Shown piece by piece: positions 63,294 through 64,000 of a DNA stretch of 64,000 nt; position 1 is the stretch's first letter, and each line of letters begins with the position of its first letter. A model generated the notes under the pieces. That model was not told the origin of the DNA. It did no database searches and saw nothing but the letters and a program-made list of their open reading frames with translations. Source of the stretch: JAMZMI01 sp039970095 (GTDB lineage Bacteria > Bacteroidota > Bacteroidia > Cytophagales > Cyclobacteriaceae); the NCBI GenBank assembly GCA_039970095.1, contig JBDVMP010000070.1, forward strand, positions 1-64,000, written 5' to 3'. Made by a program: the position numbers and the translations under genes.

Positions 63294-64000
63294 AGTAGAG
63301 TTTTTTTAATGTTTCGTCGGACAAGCCAAACCCGTTGAGAGCCCAGTGATAGTTGAAATAATCCTTTTTGTAGAAATGTTCATCTTCAGTCTCTAAAATC
63401 CTGAATGTAGCCTCGTACATTTCTTTGGCAAAACCCATATCTGTACCATAGAGCAGCCTATCCTGGTGCTTTTTATAAAAAGACTTCATATACCGTGGAA
63501 TAGGAGCTGTCTCTCCATATCTGGCAGAGATGTCGGCATATAGATTAGGGTAACGATCTAACAGATTGCTGAGAATGCTGAGGTCATAACTGCAGTTTGC
63601 GAAATGGCAAGCGATGAAAGTGGTCTGCGGGTTTTGAGCGACCGCATTTTCCAGTGTTTGAATCAGCTCTTCGTGCAGAAGTATGTCTTTTGCTTCCTTG
63701 TCAATCTTCCAGCTAAATCCGTTCATCAACCCATCATTGGTTGAGTCCATTTCGGCGTACATCCACTTTGGTTCAGCCACATGGATGTTGATTGGCATAG
63801 AAAGTTCTCCGCACTTCTCGATAAGAGGTTTCATACTCGGGTCGTCTATGTGCAAGCCGTATGCTGGAGTAGGGTGAGAGTAAATCAAGCCAAGACCTTT
63901 GTCACCGAGCTCTCCAACACCTTTGGCTCCTTGATCAAAGCATCTTACCAGTTCCGCTACAGCCTTTTCTGCCCACCCCGATTCGCCATAACCCGTATAA
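63262..64000 (-). CDS. Amidohydrolase-family (TIM-barrel) protein, N-terminus cut by window edge
   Basis: The frame is open from the window end (YGYGESGWAEKAVAELV..) to the TAA at 63262; the TTG at 63888 inside it is not a start. It has Amidohydrolase_2 features: IYSHPTPAYGLHIDDPSM, PINIHVAEP, FIACHFANC, YPNLYADISARYG and LLYGTDMGF with a probable metal Asp. The family includes decarboxylases, lactonases and sugar-lactone hydrolases. As first visible gene of the operon amidohydrolase - GH36-like - deacetylase-fold - DUF4832 lipoprotein, it may process a released sugar acid or ester. About 246 residues are visible. Confidence 0.82.
   Translation of the reverse strand, partial: YTGYGESGWAEKAVAELVRCFDQGAKGVGELGDKGLGLIYSHPTPAYGLHIDDPSMKPLIEKCGELSMPINIHVAEPKWMYAEMDSTNDGLMNGFSWKIDKEAKDILLHEELIQTLENAVAQNPQTTFIACHFANCSYDLSILSNLLDRYPNLYADISARYGETAPIPRYMKSFYKKHQDRLLYGTDMGFAKEMYEATFRILETEDEHFYKKDYFNYHWALNGFGLSDETLKKLYYDNAEKILEE

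Noticed and set aside
63262..63888. Amidohydrolase read as a complete 208-residue gene starting at 63888
   Set aside because: That codon is TTG inside a frame that stays open and conserved to the window end, so the gene is truncated by the edge, not short.
1..64000. CRISPR array, prophage, insertion sequence or tRNA
   Set aside because: No regularly spaced direct repeats, transposase or phage genes, or tRNA-like sequences were seen on reading.

Overview
This window comes from a Bacteroidota genome, most likely a free-living Cytophagales-type bacterium (class level is inference). The evidence is a SusC/SusD pair behind an ECF-sigma/FecR pair, several C-terminal type IX secretion (T9SS) sorting domains, surface-lipoprotein signals, a TPR hybrid sensor kinase carrying its own AraC-type output domain, and a Nudix-derived AraR regulator. 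No tRNA, rRNA, insertion sequence, prophage or CRISPR array was found.

Layout. 1-1.7 kb: acetate metabolism (end of acetate kinase, acetyl-CoA hydrolase/CoA-transferase). 1.7-5.7 kb (-): hybrid sensor, a lipoprotein and a VOC protein. 5.8-7.0 kb: orphan DUF2235 alpha/beta-hydrolase. 7.0-12.9 kb: heavy-metal efflux operon whose RND pump is fused to its outer-membrane channel. 13.0-15.0 kb: galactokinase and an AraR-like Nudix regulator. 15.0-16.7 kb (-): nitrilase-family hydrolase and arsenite methyltransferase. 16.9-23.6 kb: araR, divergent from araB-araD-araA and a sodium/sugar symporter. 23.8-28.0 kb: two T9SS cargo proteins (FG-GAP/ASPIC and vanadium-haloperoxidase-like). 28.2-44.7 kb: ECF sigma, FecR, kelch-like lipoprotein, SusC, SusD, triple-thioredoxin protein, DsbD, class V aminotransferase and M16 protease, which looks like an uptake locus for peptides or proteins with a thiol-redox side.

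44.7-64.0 kb is the most interesting part. It holds a LacC/FruK-type PfkB kinase, a sodium/solute symporter, a Tat-exported GH109-type enzyme, a 1775-residue T9SS protein with a GH114-like (endo-alpha-1,4-polygalactosaminidase) catalytic domain, two DUF4874/DUF4832 proteins (one T9SS-secreted, one lipoprotein), a NodB-like deacetylase-fold protein, a GH36-like lipoprotein and an amidohydrolase. Together they suggest a SusCD-independent system for cutting, importing and catabolising an alpha-linked galactosamine/N-acetylgalactosamine polymer such as Pel or fungal galactosaminogalactan. The substrate is inference. Recurrent ~150-residue 'SDW' modules in the two T9SS enzymes look like an undescribed carbohydrate-binding or surface-adhesion domain.
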